The notes: a model not told the origin generated them from the letters alone. Counted from the stretch's first letter, positions 34,101 to 46,569 are shown. The stretch is 64,000 nt of DNA from Antennarius striatus (GCF_040054535.1 NC_090787.1:20157001-20221000); one strand, 5' to 3'. Translations and numbers: made by a program.

Positions 34101-37100
34101 CTCATCTGCGATATACTTAGCATGAATACCTCTTAGCATCTATTTTGATTGCAATGCAACAACTTTGCGCTGCCTCTGAAACTTTGCCGTCCTCCCAGCT
34201 GGACATCAGATTTGCAGACTGTTCATCAGCTCCTGAGAAAAAAGACAAACACCAATGAGTACTGGAGCTGAAATGCATACATCAAAGTGTGACACGTCTA
34301 CAATGGTTCAGCTGGGCTTGCGCTAGTCATGTGTAGCCACAGTGGCGTTCTTATTTTTATGGAAAAAAGGCTAAAACTTACAACTTTTTCACTCGTTAGC
34401 GCCGCTATTTCCGATAGCGCCGCTATTTCCGCATGCCGACGGAATTTAGCCGAAGCATGCCGACGGAAATAGCCGAAGTGACCAGAACGCTCCCGATCAT
34501 TAAATATGCACTCGGTTCATGACCTCCTCTCGTCCAATGAAAAACAAAAAGATTCTTTTTTTACAAGCTAAACCCGCGAATTGGTGTACGACAAGGCGAG
34601 GACGATTGATCTAAAGAAATTAAGTGTGCCCCCCACACACACTCCACAACAAGTGTGGTTTTACACCCCCCAACAATTGAAAAGTTGCATTCATTATGTG
34701 AAATACAGTTATATAAAATATTACTCAATGTTTACTTGTAAGTTTAATTGCTGTTATAGTAAGCTGCTGTCTTTGACACAGGATGTGGCTTTTTGTGGCT
34801 TACTCAGTTCGTTTACACTGAGCAACAGTGGCTTAGTCATACTAGCTCCTAGTGCAAGCCCAGGTTCAGTGGTAAGAAAAAAAAAGTGTTAGTCATAAAA
34901 TACTACTGGTAACTTTTGTTCATATAGATCGAAGCATCAGAATAGAGTAGAATAGAATGCCTTTAATGTTATCATACACAAGTGTGCAGAAACATTTTTA
35001 AGACAACTGTCAGTGCATAAAAAAGATTCAGGTGCAAGGAACAAGTATAAAAGCAGAACACAAGTACAAGAGACAAGCAATTACAAATATACAGTGCACC
35101 CTCGCGGATGCGCGCATCAACATTCGCACCTTCACCTCATCGATTTTTGGTAGGCAGTCACGTGATACCGTATGCTCAATTCTATTAGCTGACGACATTC
35201 GGAAGTGTGCTTCGTGCTGTGAGTCTCGGGCTTCTGTGAGACACAAAAGTGCTCTAAACAGTTGGTAAGAGTGTGGGAAAAGGTAATACAGATAGAAGGT
35301 TGTTTAATATCAGTATGGGGAGGGTTTTTTAAATGTCTAAATTACCATAAATAAGATAAATAGCTTGTTGCTATATCGCGGAATTTCATTTTTGCAGGTG
35401 GTTTCTGGAACGCACTGACCATGAGTGATGAGGGATTACTGTACTCTGTTCAGTACTGTGTTCGCACTTGAATTAAACTTATCGGTTAGTCTAGACGTCC
35501 GGGCCTTGTCACAATCTGCCTGTTATTTTGTTTTTTTTAAAATCATTGACAGGGTTGTCCCCCTGTAGGAGCTAAACGATGTACTGGGTCTCCTGGGTAT
35601 AACTGGTGCCCAGGTAGGAACCAGTGTTGGCTGGGTTAGGTTTCTGCCAGGAAACATTAACAGTTTGTTGAAGGCTAAACTCTGAATGTTTCAGACCATT
35701 GGTATAACTCAGTGGATTAAAGCTTGTGAAGCCTCTACACCACCGAGAGGAAAATTCATTCAGCAGAAGTAAAATCCAGAGGGGGGGTGGGGTAATTCCC
35801 CCCATCCCCCAACAGATTGCACCCTGGTTGTAACCAATTGATCATTGATTTATTTTCTACCACTTCTTCCTCTTTTTGCAGGTCATGGGGTTTGCTGGAG
35901 CCTATTCCAGCGAACTACGGGTGGGTGGTGGGGGAACACTGCTGATGTGTTGCTGTTGCATCATGTGGTCACACAAAAGACAGCCGTTCACGCACACACT
36001 CACACCTACTGACAAATTTGAACCGGACAATCTATGCATAAATTCTGATAAGTGTGAAATTACTTTTAAACTTGGCTAATGTAAAAAAAACATGACATGC
36101 TCACACTGATTTGCTATCTTGCCATAATTAACTTGCATCATTCACAAGCCTTAATTTAAACCAAAAACTACATTAATAAATGTAAAACCCTAGTGCTATA
36201 CAGTAGCAGTAGGATATTGTATTAGGATATTGTATTTATTAGTGTATTTTTTTGGTTAAATTATGTCGATTGCCCCTCTGTTTGGATACTTTCAGTTTTG
36301 GCCATGACCGACCTGCTCAGTTCATCATCAGCAGTTAACTTACATTGCTGATCAGCAAACCCACCAGAACGACATCCACGCATGATCGATAACCCGAATA
36401 AACATTTTGTCACCACTCTGCACGTGCAGAGGTGTGTCTGATATGATGCTACAGAAAAATGGTTTTCGATCTAACTGTATGTCAGGGGTGTCACACCAAT
36501 TTTCACCAAGGGCCACATCAGCATAACGGCTGTCCCCAAAGGGCCAGGTGTAACTTATAAATGTAACTGCATGTAACTCAATGTAATGTAAAATAAATGC
36601 AACTACTTCTTAATGTTAATAACTCTGAATTTATTACTTATTAAAGTTACAAACACTACAGTTTTATTAAGAAATGTTTGTTTCTCTAACATAAATGATT
36701 TTGTCAGGTAATTAAACCCCCAGAACTCCATCAAATAAGAAACAAACATGTTTGAAATAAGCTTGATTACTGCATTGTGGGAAAAGTGGTTTTTGGTCAC
36801 AGCACACTTTTGACCCATTTATTTTTAGACACTCTGACCTTTAATGCTCTCACAGGCCACATATAATGACCTGGCGGGCCACATTTGGCCCCCGGGCCTT
36901 GAGTTTGACACATGTGCCGTAAGAGAATGTCTGACTCCCTGCGAAACCTCGTTTCGCGAAGGACTGATGAAAACTCTTCTACTCGAACGTCGCGTTTTGT
37001 TGACGTCACCCGACACTGAAGCCTGTCAGCCAGGAAATGGCCGCATCTGTCAAGTCGTAATATGACTTCTGATACGTCAATACCCCATTAAAAAAACAAT

Positions 37101-37525
37101 TAGCTGGTATTTACCAGGTCGGACACCCTTTTCTAGCCGTTTATCCACCTGAACTACTCAACGCGCATGTCGCTGTCTCCAACACAAACTTAACGAAGCA
37201 GCGTAGCCGAACGTCATTTTGTGGTGACGCTGGTTCTGCAATATTTATCAAAGGTTTGCGTCATTTTTTTGAAAAAGATCCACAACGTGCTTTTGTATTT
37301 AACCTTTGTGTCTTCTTGCTTGCTAGCTGTGATAACTGATAATATCAAATCCAACCAGCTGACTAGCTTCCTATAAGCTTTCATCGGACACAAGATGGTG
37401 TTAGCAACTGACACATCAACACAATCACCGCACAAACACTGACCTGTTATGACAACAACAAAAACGCAACTCCGCTGTTTCGCCGAATTAATGGCATCAG
37501 GAATTGAGCCCTCAAACCAACGCAT
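19185..37525 (-). CDS. ubxn4: UBX domain protein 4 (erasin), ERAD factor
   Basis: ER-membrane adaptor that recruits p97/VCP to ER-associated degradation. Thirteen exons: 37444-37525, 34130-34232, 31531-31559, 30949-31067, 29381-29531, 28872-28959, 27727-27781, 26551-26715, 24661-24788, 23382-23484, 21905-22036, 20233-20441, 19185-19323. Total 1503 nt or 500 aa (human 508), phases consistent throughout. The protein starts MRWFEGSIPDAINSAKQRSC. A thioredoxin-like part spans residues 1-111 (PVVCIPSSFFIGENGIPLEV). A variable Ser-rich linker (112-185) follows, then a charged coiled coil (190-306, e.g. KEIERRKTGKDMQDFKRKQE). The UBX domain (about 307-386) has ARIQFRLPDGSSLTNQFPS and the LATMFPRREF signature. 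A hydrophobic hairpin (402-425, IWTFLGTLLYPLLAVW) anchors it in the ER membrane. The end is DNNTWNGNSTQQM. Confidence 0.95.
21433..21505 (+). repeat. Right-end fragment of the Tigger-like MITE
   Basis: TTTTTCGCGGGTGGTCCTGG, AACGCGTTAACAGCGAGTAA and GGGATCACTG followed by TA. Only the terminal ~70 bp remains. Lies in a ubxn4 intron. Confidence 0.65.
22940..23175 (+). repeat. Decayed RTE-X-like LINE C-terminal fragment
   Basis: Shares the layout of the better copies at 39618-40035 and 58971-59252: RRMMK-like, GTPKKRFLDVLQVDM-like and VGVREEGGRDRMK-like stretches in two frames. Frameshifts and substitutions make it non-coding. Lies in a ubxn4 intron. Confidence 0.55.
23505..24100 (-). pseudogene. 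hAT transposase fragment (ZBED5/SCAND3/GTF2IRD2-like)
   Basis: Minus-strand reading shows the conserved stretches NNVRWLSKGNVMKQFWSIR, EKAAFLEQ, FSLLLQDEHKMNMTAYL and TSHLNELNLRLKGQNN. An upstream piece is like ANECSLKVS…ILGPHKTSF. The catalytic middle is deleted, and stops and frameshifts are present. It ends about 20 bp from the acceptor of ubxn4 exon 23382-23484. The order and sequence fit hAT transposase, including its domesticated vertebrate relatives. As it stands it is a relic. Confidence 0.75.
24388..24560. repeat. Dispersed repeat shared with 44995-45170
   Basis: Shares CACATTCAAGAACAA, TGTAAGTAC, ATATAGATTAAAGATA and TAGATAA blocks with the segment just left of the 45173 (CA)n array. 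Looks like the 3' part of a LINE/SINE. Family unknown. Confidence 0.5.
24957..26287. mobile_element. About 1.3-kb non-autonomous TIR DNA transposon
   Basis: Left end CGTATTTTCCGCACTATAAGG, then CGCACCTAAAAGCC. The right end reads GGTGCGCCTTATAGTCCAG, GTGCGCCTTATTGTGCAGAA, AAGACTGT, i.e. an inverted version. Repeated GTGCGCCTTATA(A/G)TCC subterminal blocks occur at both ends. No transposase was seen inside. Inserted in the ubxn4 intron between exons 8 and 9. Confidence 0.65.
29738..29923. mobile_element. MITE with CATTATAACCAC / GTGGTCATAATATTATG ends
   Basis: The left end (ACACCAACCAACCAGAACAT, then TATAACCAC) is inverted at the right end (GGTGGTCATAATATTATGG, then ATGTTCGGTGTAT). About 185 bp, non-coding, in a ubxn4 intron. 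Matches a fish repeat type whose tips read GGTGGTCATAATGTTATG. Confidence 0.6.
30748..30785. repeat. Perfect 18-bp inverted repeat with 2-nt spacer
   Basis: AGTGCATATACAGTATCT, then TT, then its exact reverse complement. It could form a 38-nt hairpin in ubxn4 intron RNA, or be a MITE reduced to its tips. Confidence 0.9.
31645..31965 (-). repeat. Rex3-type (RTE) LINE 3' fragment
   Basis: The minus-strand reading contains KELSRKVSICRSIYVPTF, THGHELWVVTKR, then an ASRLAWECLRIPPQKG-like tail and terminal GATGATGGATGGATG. This matches the Rex3 copy at 56865-58803. Internally deleted, in the ubxn4 intron beside the 29-bp microexon. Confidence 0.65.
32420..33690 (-). repeat. Decayed LINE reverse-transcriptase fragment
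   Basis: The minus strand shows, in shifting frames: RFRIVAEVEADIFLIAKQM, LLNIEFPWSVEDLNAEPVAA, PPVQVTPSIA, EGKVPADW-like, NLYKGKGDA-like, YRGLKLAGHSLKVI-like, and a later GLNLLN…YPNCVCRSGMSSNSIF-like stretch. This order matches a widespread fish LINE with a late Cys-rich segment. Many stops, frameshifts and a deletion through the RT palm make it dead. Lies in the large ubxn4 intron between exons 2 and 3. Confidence 0.6.
33960..34080 (+). repeat. SINE/LINE 3' tail with (TATC)n
   Basis: AATTTCCTCCGGGATTAATA, then AAGTATCTATC repeated. This is the typical 3' end of fish retroelements (…AATTTCCCCTCGGGATTAATAAAG). It lies 50 bp downstream of ubxn4 exon 34130-34232. Confidence 0.6.
35092..35441 (+). 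mobile_element. Tigger-like MITE, full length (350 bp) with TA target duplication
   Basis: Left CAGTGCACCCTCGCG and right GAGGGATTACTG, flanked by TA (35090-35091, 35442-35443). Internal marks: TCACGTGATACCGT, GTGAGTCTCGG, GGGGAGGGTTT, TATCGCGGAATTTC. Located in ubxn4 intron 1. Confidence 0.8.
35850..36010 (+). repeat. Fragment of the fish TTCTACCACTTC…GGAGCCTATTCCAGC repeat
   Basis: CTACCACTTCTTCCTC, CATGGGGTTTGCTGGAGCCT, ATTCCAGCG, then CGTTCACGCACACACTCACA. This is a degenerate version of a repeat widespread in fish genomes. Non-coding, ubxn4 intron 1. Confidence 0.5.
36483..36916 (+). mobile_element. hAT-like non-autonomous element, full copy
   Basis: CAGGGGTGTCACACCAATTT … GGGCCTTGAGTTTGACACAT, with internal AGGGCCACATCAGCATAACG and CGGGCCACATTTGGCCCCCG. 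Same family as 16763-17189 and the inverted 14165-14526. The CAGGGGTGTCA/TTTGACAC ends suggest hAT; a clear 8-bp target duplication is not visible. Confidence 0.7.
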
Positions 37526-37928
37526 CTTTCTTATGGATGTTGTTTTGTCTCAGCTTCAGCTTCTCAACCGTCTCAGTTCCTTCTGTCGCCTTTGACCATT
37601 TCCGTCTTCTTCTTCTACACTTCCGTTTCCTGCTCGACGGGCTGCAAACCACCGTAACGGCGCAATACCGCCCCCTTCTGGGCTAGATCACACACACCAG
37701 CCATCGTTCTTTACCCCATTGAAGGGGTCACGGGGAGCTGGAGCCTCTCCCAGCTGACTCAAGATGAGGCCGGTTATTTCATTGATCAATTTTTTGAAGA
37801 ACAATAGGACAACAGCGTGCAATAAGAGTGCTGCAACACCAAACAAAGCAGTCACAGACTGCAACATCCCGCAACACCCCTGAATTCAACATTTTACCCT
37901 TACCTACTTGCATAGGTCAAAGATCGAC

Positions 37929-39319
<1,391 letters not shown>

Positions 39320-39320
39320 C

Positions 39321-39617
<297 letters not shown>

Positions 39618-40033
39618 GTCTAGAGACAGTGTCACTGAGGAAAAGACAGGAGACAGAGCTGGAGGTAGCAGAGATGAAGATGCTGAGGTTCTCTCTGGGA
39701 GTGACCAGGATTGATATGATCAGGAATGAGTACATCAGAGGGACAGCACATGTTAGAGGTTTTGGAGATAAAGTCAGAGAGGCCAGACTGAGATGGTTTG
39801 GACATGTCCAGAGGAGAGATAGTGAATATATTGGTAGAAGGATGCTGAGTTTTGAACTGCCAGGCAGGAGGCCTAGAGGAAGACCAAAGAGGAGGTTTAT
39901 GGATGTAGTGAAAGAGGACATGAAGGTAGTTGGTGTGAGAGAAGAGGATGCAGAAGACAGGGTTAGATGGAGGACACTGATTTGCTGTGGAGACCCCTGA
40001 AGGGAAAAGCTGAAAGGAAAAGAAGAAGAACAT
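39618..40033 (+). mobile_element. RTE-X-like LINE C-terminal fragment, plus strand
   Basis: Open from 39629 to a stop at 39998. Motifs: [79 protein letters not shown], then CGDP and an AAGAAGAAG tail. This is the conserved end of a common fish endonuclease/reverse transcriptase LINE. 5'-truncated, without catalytic domains. Confidence 0.75.
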
Positions 40034-41912
40034 TGCATTGTCCGAAACTTGGCTCTGTCCTGAGAAGGGATTTGACCTTGAGCTGAGTGGGTATGAGGTC
40101 ACTTATATGAATAGAAGGGGGAAATGAGTAGGAAGTGTGGCTCTATACATTGAAAATAGCCTAAAATACAAAGTAATGGAAAATACGACAAAAACTATTG
40201 ATGACCTGATGGAATGTATCACAGTTGAGATATGCTTGGAAAGACAAAAATTATCATTTGTAGTTGTGTGTATAAAACACCTGATTCAAGCATTGAAAAA
40301 TTCAAGGATAACATGGAGAAGTTGTTTTCAACTGACAATCAGATTATATGTATTTGTGGGGACTACCACATCGACCTATTAAATCCCAATAAACTAAATC
40401 ACCAAACCAAGTAAAATAACAGTAAAAAGTGCAACGGTAATAGATAACATGTTTACAAATTACATGGAGAACACCCTAGTGTGTTGCTGTTCATGAATGA
40501 CCTCAGTGGCCATCTTCCTGTTTTTGTTATTCATGACTGTGACTATATCAGAGAAAAAGAGAACCATACCATTAAGTACAGTAGAATGAGAACAGAACAA
40601 AGCATAAATGCATTCAGAAATCATTTACAAATTCAAAATTGGAAGAATCTCGATGAAGAAAAGGATATTGACAAAGTTTCTGAAATATTTCTTGAAATTT
40701 TTAAGTTGTTATAGAACAAAAATTGTCCAATTAAACAAATCAATGACAGGGAAAACCAAACCCACATCAACAGACCATGGATAACAAAAGGACTGAATAA
40801 GAATAAGAAAGAAAAAGAACACTCTCTATAAACAACTTCTGAAACAAAGAACTGTCGAAGCCGGACGTAAATACAAGAAATATAAAAACAAATTAACTAA
40901 TATAATGTGGAACTGTAAGAAGGAATATTAAACCGAACTACTAGAGAATAGTAAAAACAACATTAAAGGTGTATGGAAGATACTAAACAATATTATTAAA
41001 AATGGCTCAAATGATAGGAAATACCCTGAATATTTTATTGATAATGAGAGGTCTTTATATTACACAAAGGATGTGGTTAATGGCTTCAACAATTTCTTTG
41101 TGAATATAGGTCCAAGCTTGGCCAAAAAAATAAATGCCACTTGTAACGATAGGGATGCTGAAGGGAGCATCACAAGAAATCTCAACTCCTTCTATTTAAA
41201 GGCTGTAGGAAGAAGAAAAATCATTGATATTGTCAAAAAGTACAAGAATAAATCATCTACGGATTGGAATTGAATTGACATGACAATAATCAAGAAAGTG
41301 ATTGATTGTATTATAGATCCACTGACCTACATCTACAGCTTGTCACTGACAACTGGTACATTTGCCAAAGTTGTCACAGTCTATAAAGCCGGAGAGAAAC
41401 ATCATTTCACTAATTACAGGCCAATATCATCACTCTGTCAGTTCTCTAAAATATTAGAAAAATTATTTATTGCAAGGTTAGATAATTTCATTGAAAATAA
41501 TAACATTTTGACAGACAGTCATTACGGGTTCAGGTCAAGCAGGTCAAAAGCGATGGCACTATTGGAATTGACAGAGGAGATCACTGACTGTATTAATTGC
41601 CAGAAATATGTATTGGGAATATTTATTGACCCGAAAAAAATCTTTTGATATCATTAATCATGACATGTTGTTTAAAAAACTTAACAGTTTTGGTATAAGG
41701 GGGTGGCATTAAGTTGGCTGAAGAGTTACATGCAACACAGACATGCAGTTTGTACAGATAGGTGACTACAAATCAACCTGGGCTGATATTACCTGTGGAG
41801 TCCAACAGGGGTCAGTATTACGCCAATACTATTCATTATTTCTATCAATGATATTTGTAATGTGTCAAATATGTTGAAATTTATTTTATTTGCCGATGAC
41901 ACAAATGCAATT
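40034..41912 (+). pseudogene. L2/CR1-like LINE, decayed, truncated at both ends
   Basis: Begins inside the AP endonuclease (IALSETWLCPEKGFDLELSG, later ICICGDYHIDLLNPN). Continues through the linker (FNNFFVNIGPSLAKKI) and RT fingers/palm (FTNYRPISSLCQFSKILEKL, DSHYGFRSSRSKAMAL, GIFIDPKK, GVQQGSV). It stops at FADDTNAICS. Several stops and frameshifts break it, for instance near 40400, 40700-41060 and 41645. Its 3' end is lost where an antisense LINE begins at about 41913. The jockey-superfamily assignment comes from RT motif style. Confidence 0.65.
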
Positions 41913-43060
41913 TGTTCATGTTCCTGCCTCTTCTGGAAGAAAGTATTCTTTACAGCCATTTCCATCTTTTTTGCAAAGTCAACCACCATCTGTCCTCCTT
42001 TATTCCTCTCCTGGATACCAAACCTGCCCATCACCTCCCCATCACCTCTGTTACCTGCACCAACATGTCCATTGAAGTCTGCTCCAATGACAACTCTCTC
42101 ACTTCTAGGTCTGCTCTGCATCACTTCATCAAAGTCCAACCAGAATTTCTCCTTCTCCTCCAGCTCACATCCTACCTGTGGAGCATACCCGCTAACAACA
42201 TTGAACATCACACCTTCTATTTCTATCTTCAGACTCATCGCTCTATCTGACACTCTTTTTACCTCCAGGACATTCCTAACAAACTCCTCCTTCAAGATAA
42301 CTCCTACTCCATTTCTCCTCCCATCTACACCATGATAGAACAACTTGAACCCTGCTCCTAAACTTCTAGCCTTGCTACCTTTCTGTTAGAATAATGTATA
42401 TAAATGATCTCATATTTACTCTTTTTATATTCCTTTATTCTTTGTAACATGGCCATGTTAATGTTCATATCTGTATGAAGTGTATTGCTATGTTTTAAGT
42501 TCTTTTCTAGGCAGACGAAATCAGCAGGGGGACCACCAGAGTGTTGGTGGGAGCCATTTGAGCAGGATGCGACCTCTGAATGACAATAAGAATGACAATG
42601 GTTGTTATCTTCAAAGGAGAGGATGCCCTAAAACAGATTAGAATGACTGTGTCACTTTTTTATTGCATCTTGCCAGATGTTGTTTTACTGTCGTCTTTCT
42701 GCCCCCCACCCCTAGAAAAAATAAATGTAAACAGGGACTGCCCTAAATAAAAAGAGGGTTCGGCAGAGAAATCCTTAGAGCGGATAGACGTTTGTATCGA
42801 GCACACCTCTGTCCGTTCTCCTCGCGAGTAAAAATTATAAACTGTTGTCTTCTCCTTTTTGTCTGTGTTTTAAATGTTTTAGGTTGCATGAACCTGACAC
42901 TTTCCACCTGGTCTCCTGGACACAGTGTGTCTACCTTCCTCCTCTGCATCATGTCAATCAACTCTCTACCTTTTCCTGTCATAGTTCCAACATTCAACGT
43001 CCCTACTCTCAGTCCTATACTCTCAGCGTTCCTCTTCTCTCTCTTCCTATGAACACACTT
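41913..43060 (-). pseudogene. RTE-X-like LINE N-terminal (AP endonuclease) fragment, split by a solo LTR
   Basis: On the minus strand, 43060-42900 encodes MNVGTMTGKGRELIDMMQRR, KVDTLC and then, one frame over, VQETRWK. After the LTR (42384-42899), GSKARSLGAGFKLFYHGVDG, RRNGVGVILKEEFVRNVLEV, VSGYAPQVGCELEEKEKFW and VIGADFNGHVGAGNRGD follow, ending near KNTFFQKRQEHE. GADFNGHVG is the endonuclease active-site strand. The two halves join exactly if the LTR and one target duplication are removed. The RT part is absent. Confidence 0.75.
42384..42899. mobile_element. Solo LTR (516 bp) with 5-bp target duplication
   Basis: Starts TGTTAGAATAATG and ends AACCTGACA, so it has TG…CA termini. It is flanked by CTTTC on both sides (42379-42383 and 42900-42904). 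An AATAAA lies near 42746 in plus orientation, and a TATATAAA-like box near 42397. No internal retroviral or gypsy coding region remains, as expected after LTR-LTR recombination. The parent family (gypsy or endogenous retrovirus) cannot be told from the LTR. Confidence 0.85.
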
Positions 43061-43089
43061 TCCTTACCTCCTTCTTAGACCAACAGTAG

Positions 43090-43300
43090 TCCAATTTCCA
43101 CCGGCACCCTGTAGGTCAACAGCACCGATGGCGGTCGTTGTTAACCCCCGGGTTAATTAATAACGACCAATCTGGTATGGAAGTCAGAGGTTTGATTCGA
43201 ATGTTTGATTTGGCAAAAGTTTTACGTCGGATGCCCTTGCTGACGCAACCCTCTGTATTTATCTGTCACAATAAGACACTGGCTTGTGCCTATTGCAGTA
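43090..43300 (-). repeat. LINE/SINE-derived segment upstream of the RTE-X fragment
   Basis: Contains TTTTACGTCGGATGCCCTTG, CTGACGCAACCCTCTGTATT and GGTTTGATTCGAA. The first two match a phrase found in very many fish repeats. It probably belongs to the 5' side of the antisense LINE at 41913-43060. Confidence 0.45.
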
Positions 43301-43302
43301 TA

Positions 43303-43305
<3 letters not shown>

Positions 43306-43361
<56 letters not shown>

Positions 43362-43374
43362 ATATTATATATAT
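43306..43374. repeat. (TA)n/(CA)n compound microsatellite
   Basis: TA run, then ACACACACACAC, then TGTATATATATATATTATATA. It is followed near 43385 by a short CCAGTGTGCCTAATAGTGC fragment of the TATAAGGCGCACC MITE. Confidence 0.9.
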
Positions 43375-43691
43375 ACTAGCTGTGCATATATGGTCCAGTG
43401 TGCCTAATAGTGCAGAAAATATTATATTCTTGAAAATACCAGGGAAAAAGTACTGCAGACCAAACACAGCAATAGGAGAAAAGTAATTTTATGTAGAAAT
43501 GATAGGACTCGCTACAGAAATGTCTGATTTTATATCAGTGGAAATTTCAGTCAATGTTACTTCACTTGAACTGTCATCCACCGGGTAAGCACATGTCATG
43601 AATGGACACGTTACAGGTCTGAAAGTGTTTGACAGCGACAGGATGATCTCAGCCGGTGCTCTGTTGCCGTATAGAACGAGGTCATCTTTCA

Positions 43692-45169
43692 TCATATCCC
43701 GTACTTCTCTTTCAGCTGCTCAACTAAAGTGACATACTCGTTCATGGCATCCTCTTTACTTTTTCCTGATGGGAACAAAAAGAATTCCAATGAAGTGAAG
43801 AACATGAATTCCAACATTAATTTAACCAATGATGTCCTCTTTAATGCATGCCATGTGAAAAAAATTAGTAACCCACTGATTTGTTAATTGGCACTACACA
43901 GAGTGAGGGCAAAATGAGTATGCAGTGCAATTCTGTTAAGTCCAGTAGATTCATAATGATGAAGACAGTGAGCCTCTAAAATATGACAGACATTAAGATC
44001 TACCTTTTTGTCCGGCCCAGGAATCCCATTTAGCTTTTCCAGTGAAATCAAGCATCCCTGGACGACCTTCAAACAGAAGAAAGACAAGATCAGATATATA
44101 CTGTATGTAAACTACTGCAATGAAGGAATGTTTCACTTAAGGTGAAAAAGTCTCCTATGTAAGTACAAGAAAAGGGATCAAGAGGCTGGCCTTCTCCTCT
44201 AGACACTTTAAATACAGAATTCTGGATCATAATTATCTTGATAGATTTGAAACACTGCTACTGTAAGCGGTCAAAGTGGGGAAATCCTGAAGCCTGGAAT
44301 AACTGCAAGCCAGACAAGGCCCATAAAATATATAGAGTCAATTAATATGCCACCCTAAATCATAACCTTCATCCTTAAGAGTGGAAAATTTGAATCAAAT
44401 CACTCACTCAAGGCATTTAAAGCAATACCTGATAGATCTAGACAAGGACGACAAAAAGCCCAAGTGTTTTGAACCAGGCTGTCCATTACACAAAATAGCA
44501 AATATAAGATGAATATATATTAATTGATGATATTTTGTTTTACATTAATGTTCAGAGAGGAGTCTGTGTTAGATCTGTGTGTCTGGTGTTCTGGTGTAGC
44601 TGGGAATTTGATGTACAGATCACGTGTTAACCACTCTAGCAAGGGAATCCTTGTTCCTTTCAAAATGAGGACATATGGATTCAGATCCCCTCCGTGCTGT
44701 TGTTGTCATTTTTGTCATCAGTGTTGTTACATATATGTTATATTTTTTTGGTGGCACCATTATGCTTTAAACTTTGGTTTGTCTTCTGCAATACACTGTG
44801 CACACTGTGACACACAGACGACCAATTTTAACGGCTGAAAACTGCTGTTTGTCCTTGGGCGGGCGGATGTAGCTGATAAGAAAGAACGAACACACCAATC
44901 AATGTGCACTTTGACCTCTGATTGTGAGTTCTAAATTTACATCATAACTCTGGACTCGTGTCAATTTACAACAGAACATGGGCAGTGGTGATTTTTTTAT
45001 GAGGAAGTAAGTTTGCGCATACAAGATAGGTGATAGGTGTTTGTTTTTGGTGCAGCAAACACACATTCAAGAACAAATAATGTAAGTACTGTGTTATATA
45101 AAATAATATATAGATTAAAGATAGGAAAATATTCATACTGGGGAAATTTTCAAATAGATAAGCAGGGTG

Positions 45170-45251
<82 letters not shown>

Positions 45252-46445
45252 AACAGTGAAAGGTTAATACTTATTCACAATACAGCCGATGGTAATGAAA
45301 CGCTTGAAAGTCTCAGCATGTGCATTGTCTCACTTGTGTTGACGTCACCCACGGTGGCCTGCTTGTACAGAGCATAGACCACCAGCATGTCTTGATCAGT
45401 GGGCTTCGTCTTCAGCACCTTCACCTCTTCTGCTGCTTTAAGAAATTTGTCCTGAGAAAGAGAGGACAACTGAATGCAAACACAGGAGGGACTGCCAAGT
45501 AGACATCAGCCATGAAGCTTTGAAAGCTGAAGCTCAGACAAGCATCTGCTGGTGACAACACAGCAAACATTAGAAGAAGTGAAGAAGGTCTTCAAAACTG
45601 CAGAAAAGTTGTGGAAACAGATCTTCTCTACTAAATTTAGTCTAAATAAATAGTAATTAATTAAATAGAGGTAATCACATAAAATCAACACAACAATTTA
45701 TTCCAGGGCATTTACAATCTGCTAAATGCTTACAATATGTTATATAAACCAGAATAATGATCTATAGCATTTCTACAGACCTCTTTGTCATGCAATAAAA
45801 TACAAATTAATCGTTTAAAAAATGTTTACAATGTGATTTTGGTTTTTTTTTTTGTACATACATTAACAAAATAAAGTGAGCTATGTGCAGTGTGGGCACA
45901 AAGGTGCATTTGGTTGGAGAAAGAAAATTTGCAAGTTGTTATTGTATGAGAGAGTTGTCTGTTAGAGTAGTCGTTACACAAGGTTATTGCTTTAAACTAC
46001 ATCTATTACAAAGGACTACCCAAATGTCATTTAATTCAATTTAAATAATCAAATCATCACATCTCCACAGCATTCCTTCACCGATAATGTGGTTTAATGC
46101 CGACACCAACTACATTGAAGGGAAAGTTAGACATAAGTATTCAGTTGTCAAGAATTAACAATAGAATTAATACTAGCAATATCCTATAATCAATACTAGA
46201 TAGAAGAACAAGTGAGAGGAACAGTGAGACATGGTTGTCATGTATTTAATACATAACCGCGCTCCTCCACGGATCGGTTTGCTCGGTGAGATCCGCTGAA
46301 GCCATGAGCTTCTGACTTGACCTCGCATGTAGGATGAGATGAAGAGACGACTTCCGGGTGTCTTTCTGAATCTATCGGATCCAGAGATGACTTCCGGGTG
46401 TCTCCCCGTCTGCAAAAGATGCACACGCACCTGTAAATCAGCCAT
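43692..46445 (-). CDS. dbi: Acyl-CoA-binding protein (diazepam-binding inhibitor family)
   Basis: Small cytosolic carrier of medium- and long-chain acyl-CoA esters. Four exons: 46431-46445, 45334-45451, 44004-44066, 43692-43765; 270 nt, 89 aa, the usual ACBP size. Exon 1 codes only MADLQ. Exon 2 gives [38 protein letters not shown], which holds the acyl-CoA-binding Tyr and Lys ([11 protein letters not shown]). Exon 3 gives [20 protein letters not shown], with the invariant KAKW. Exon 4 ends EQLKEKYGI. Splice sites are GT/AG and phases agree. The [13 protein letters not shown] text favours DBI over ACBD7, though a fish paralogue is possible. Confidence 0.93.
44995..45172. repeat. Dispersed repeat preceding the (CA)n array
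   Basis: Shares several 12-20-bp blocks with 24388-24560 (CACATTCAAGAACAA, TATAGATTAAAGATA). Lies in dbi intron 2. Confidence 0.5.
45173..45250. repeat. (CA)n microsatellite, 39 units
   Basis: Uninterrupted ACACAC run in the dbi intron, immediately after a dispersed repeat tail. Confidence 0.95.
46348..46405. repeat. Direct repeat of GACTTCCGGGTGTCT in dbi intron 1 start
   Basis: AGACGACTTCCGGGTGTCTT (about 46348) and AGATGACTTCCGGGTGTCTC (about 46386) are 38 bp apart. They lie just downstream of the exon 1 donor, and each carries an ETS-like CTTCCGG core. Confidence 0.6.
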
Positions 46446-46561
46446 AGTTGGTGGCGGTTCCGGAAGACTGTCGGACCTCTCGGTAGACGGTGGAGGAGTC
46501 AAGTTTACTGTCCCTGCTGACAGAAGACGAGTGGGAGCGGCGCGCTGCAGGCGCAGTTTTG

Positions 46562-46569
46562 TGACGTCA
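46562..46569. promoter_or_regulatory. dbi: Perfect CRE (TGACGTCA) in dbi promoter
   Basis: Lies 117 bp upstream of the dbi ATG in a GC-rich stretch (GGGAGCGGCGCGCTGCAGGC). It suggests CREB/ATF responsiveness; use is inferred. Confidence 0.55.

Noticed and set aside
41862..42335. Plus-strand 157-codon open frame beginning near FADD
   Set aside because: Only the first few residues belong to the L2-like RT; the rest is antisense to the AP endonuclease of the minus-strand RTE-X fragment.
44966..45267. Open frames of alternating Cys-Val or His-Thr
   Set aside because: Translation of the (CA)n microsatellite at 45173-45250.
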